Source: Thermoprotei archaeon (GTDB taxonomy: Archaea; Thermoproteota; Thermoprotei_A; Sulfolobales; Acidilobaceae). Taken from it: a stretch of DNA of 64,000 nt. Both the position numbers and the translations under genes were made by a program. The stretch lies in the NCBI GenBank assembly GCA_029335875.2, contig JARJMZ020000023.1, positions 1-64,000 on the forward strand, given 5' to 3'. The notes under the pieces were generated by a model that did no database searches, had not been told where the DNA came from, and saw nothing but the letters and a program-made list of their open reading frames with translations. This document shows, one piece after another, positions 63,105-64,000 of this stretch (positions are counted from its first letter, which is position 1; every line of letters begins with the position of its first letter).

Positions 63105-63983
63105 TTATCTTAAACCTTTTATCTTAGCCTCCTCCCCGCATATCTTCTTCATTAATATCGCGTCCTTCTCTAGTATTGGGCTCTCGCTTATGACCACTGT
63201 CTCAACTCCAGTCTCCAGTATTGCCCTGCATACGAGCCTCCAGTCTGGCCCGTGTTTCTCGTCGCTCAACACTACATGCTCCCTCTCCCCCCCTTTACCG
63301 TATTTTATTTTGGAGAAGTGCGTGTGTAGGGGTTTGACGGCGTGGCTTCCGAGCTCCCTCTCGATGAACTCTATGGATTTAACTATGTCATCTATGGATC
63401 TCGGGAAACCCCCCTCACTCCTAGCGTGCATGTGAGCCCAGTCTACGCACGGCTTGCACCTCCCGACCCTCCTACATATCTCTACAGTCTCCTCGAGCCC
63501 CCCCACCTGGCTTGTCTTACCCATAGTTTCAGGGGCTATGAAAGGCTTCTTAACGAAAGCCGGGAGCCTCTCAAGGACTTCAACATAGGCTCCGACAACC
63601 CTCTCCAAAGCCTCCTCCCTAGTCTTATTACCTTTATAATAGCCGGAGTGAACCACCACAGCCTCGCCCCCCATCCACTCAGCCGCCACCATAGACTCCA
63701 CCACTCTAGCGACACTCCTCTCAACAACCTCAGCCTGGGGGCTGGCAAGGTTAACATAGTAGGGAGCGTGGAGGCTCATAAATATGTCGTAGTTTGAAGC
63801 TTGAGAGCCCAGCCTCCTAGCTTTCTCCTCGCTAATCCTAACACCCCTCACAGCCTCATACTCGAAAGCGTCTAAACCAATAGACTTGAGAAAAGCTGGC
63901 ACACCTTCAACTGGACCCCTATAATCTACCGGGACCCCCGCGGGGCCGAAACGAAGCCTAGCCAAACTCCGGGCACCCCCCAT
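63105..63983 (-). CDS. Endonuclease IV-like TIM-barrel protein (Xylose isomerase-like/AP endonuclease 2 family)
   Basis: The 292-residue protein shows the metal ligands of the Nfo family in order: FMSLHAPYYVN, AVVVHSGYYKG, FIAPETMGK, PCVDWAHMHA, LHTHFSKIKY, SDEKHGPDW and VVISESP. This array of His, Glu and Asp holds three zinc ions at abasic sites. It probably cuts DNA 5' to AP sites in base excision repair. The ATG lies 18 bases from the right edge of the window. An isomerase role within the same fold is the alternative. Confidence 0.9.
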   Translation of the reverse strand: MGGARSLARLRFGPAGVPVDYRGPVEGVPAFLKSIGLDAFEYEAVRGVRISEEKARRLGSQASNYDIFMSLHAPYYVNLASPQAEVVERSVARVVESMVAAEWMGGEAVVVHSGYYKGNKTREEALERVVGAYVEVLERLPAFVKKPFIAPETMGKTSQVGGLEETVEICRRVGRCKPCVDWAHMHARSEGGFPRSIDDIVKSIEFIERELGSHAVKPLHTHFSKIKYGKGGEREHVVLSDEKHGPDWRLVCRAILETGVETVVISESPILEKDAILMKKICGEEAKIKGLR

Positions 63984-64000
63984 GTATGGGTTAGTGGGGG

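Overview
The window reads as a chromosome segment of a hyperthermophilic archaeon, most likely of the Thermoproteota (Crenarchaeota). Support comes from ribosomal proteins S8e and archaeal-type S15, SRP19, archaeal DnaG, family B DNA polymerase, the archaeal ether-lipid prenyltransferase, the archaeal CoA route (pantoate kinase plus phosphopantothenate synthetase), many TTG and GTG starts preceded by GGTG-type ribosome sites, and TATA-like boxes close to start codons. I cannot name a genus. Genes are packed tightly, often with 4-base overlaps.

Left part (1-15000): the window opens inside a Tat-exported molybdopterin oxidoreductase. A 1.1 kb gene-poor stretch follows, which may hold relics of a tnpB-type transposon. 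Then come a surface-anchored protein, a three-gene Fbp/Pot-type ABC importer, an exported metallophosphoesterase and an ornithine cyclodeaminase-family enzyme. An overlapping flippase / glycosyltransferase / deacetylase trio closes this part. The deacetylase appears to start at CTG.

Middle part (15000-29900): a membrane Fe-S (HdrD/FadF-like) oxidoreductase, then a dipeptide-type ABC importer whose substrate-binding protein carries a long coiled-coil stalk. Two small unrecognised exported proteins sit between that importer and its second ATPase gene. An ABC-2 exporter, a winged-helix-like unknown protein and a VapBC toxin-antitoxin pair follow.

Central and right part (30000-64000) is mostly core metabolism and information processing. 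It holds a CoA operon (coaBC, pantoate kinase, phosphopantothenate synthetase), an N-terminal acetyltransferase, gamma-glutamyltransferase, AlaX with tRNA-Arg(CCG), a carotenoid-desaturase-like flavoprotein, tRNA-Leu(UAA), an SDR and a class II ribonucleotide reductase. Next come a regulator with four cysteines behind a perfect palindrome, a PPP phosphatase, a COG1395-type regulator, THEP1, Trm1, UbiX, S8e, SRP19 and a folate-type C1 pair. The window ends with the ether-lipid prenyltransferase, TrkH, TyrRS, S15, MscS, DnaG, PolB, a small unknown protein and an endonuclease IV-like protein. No CRISPR array, rRNA or intact insertion sequence was seen.

The points most worth a second look are the CTG start that restores the deacetylase catalytic motif, the palindromic operator before the Cys-cluster regulator, the COG1395 protein whose HTH seems flanked by two degenerate nuclease-like domains, the structured intergenic region near 47.5 kb, and the possible transposon relic near 3 kb.
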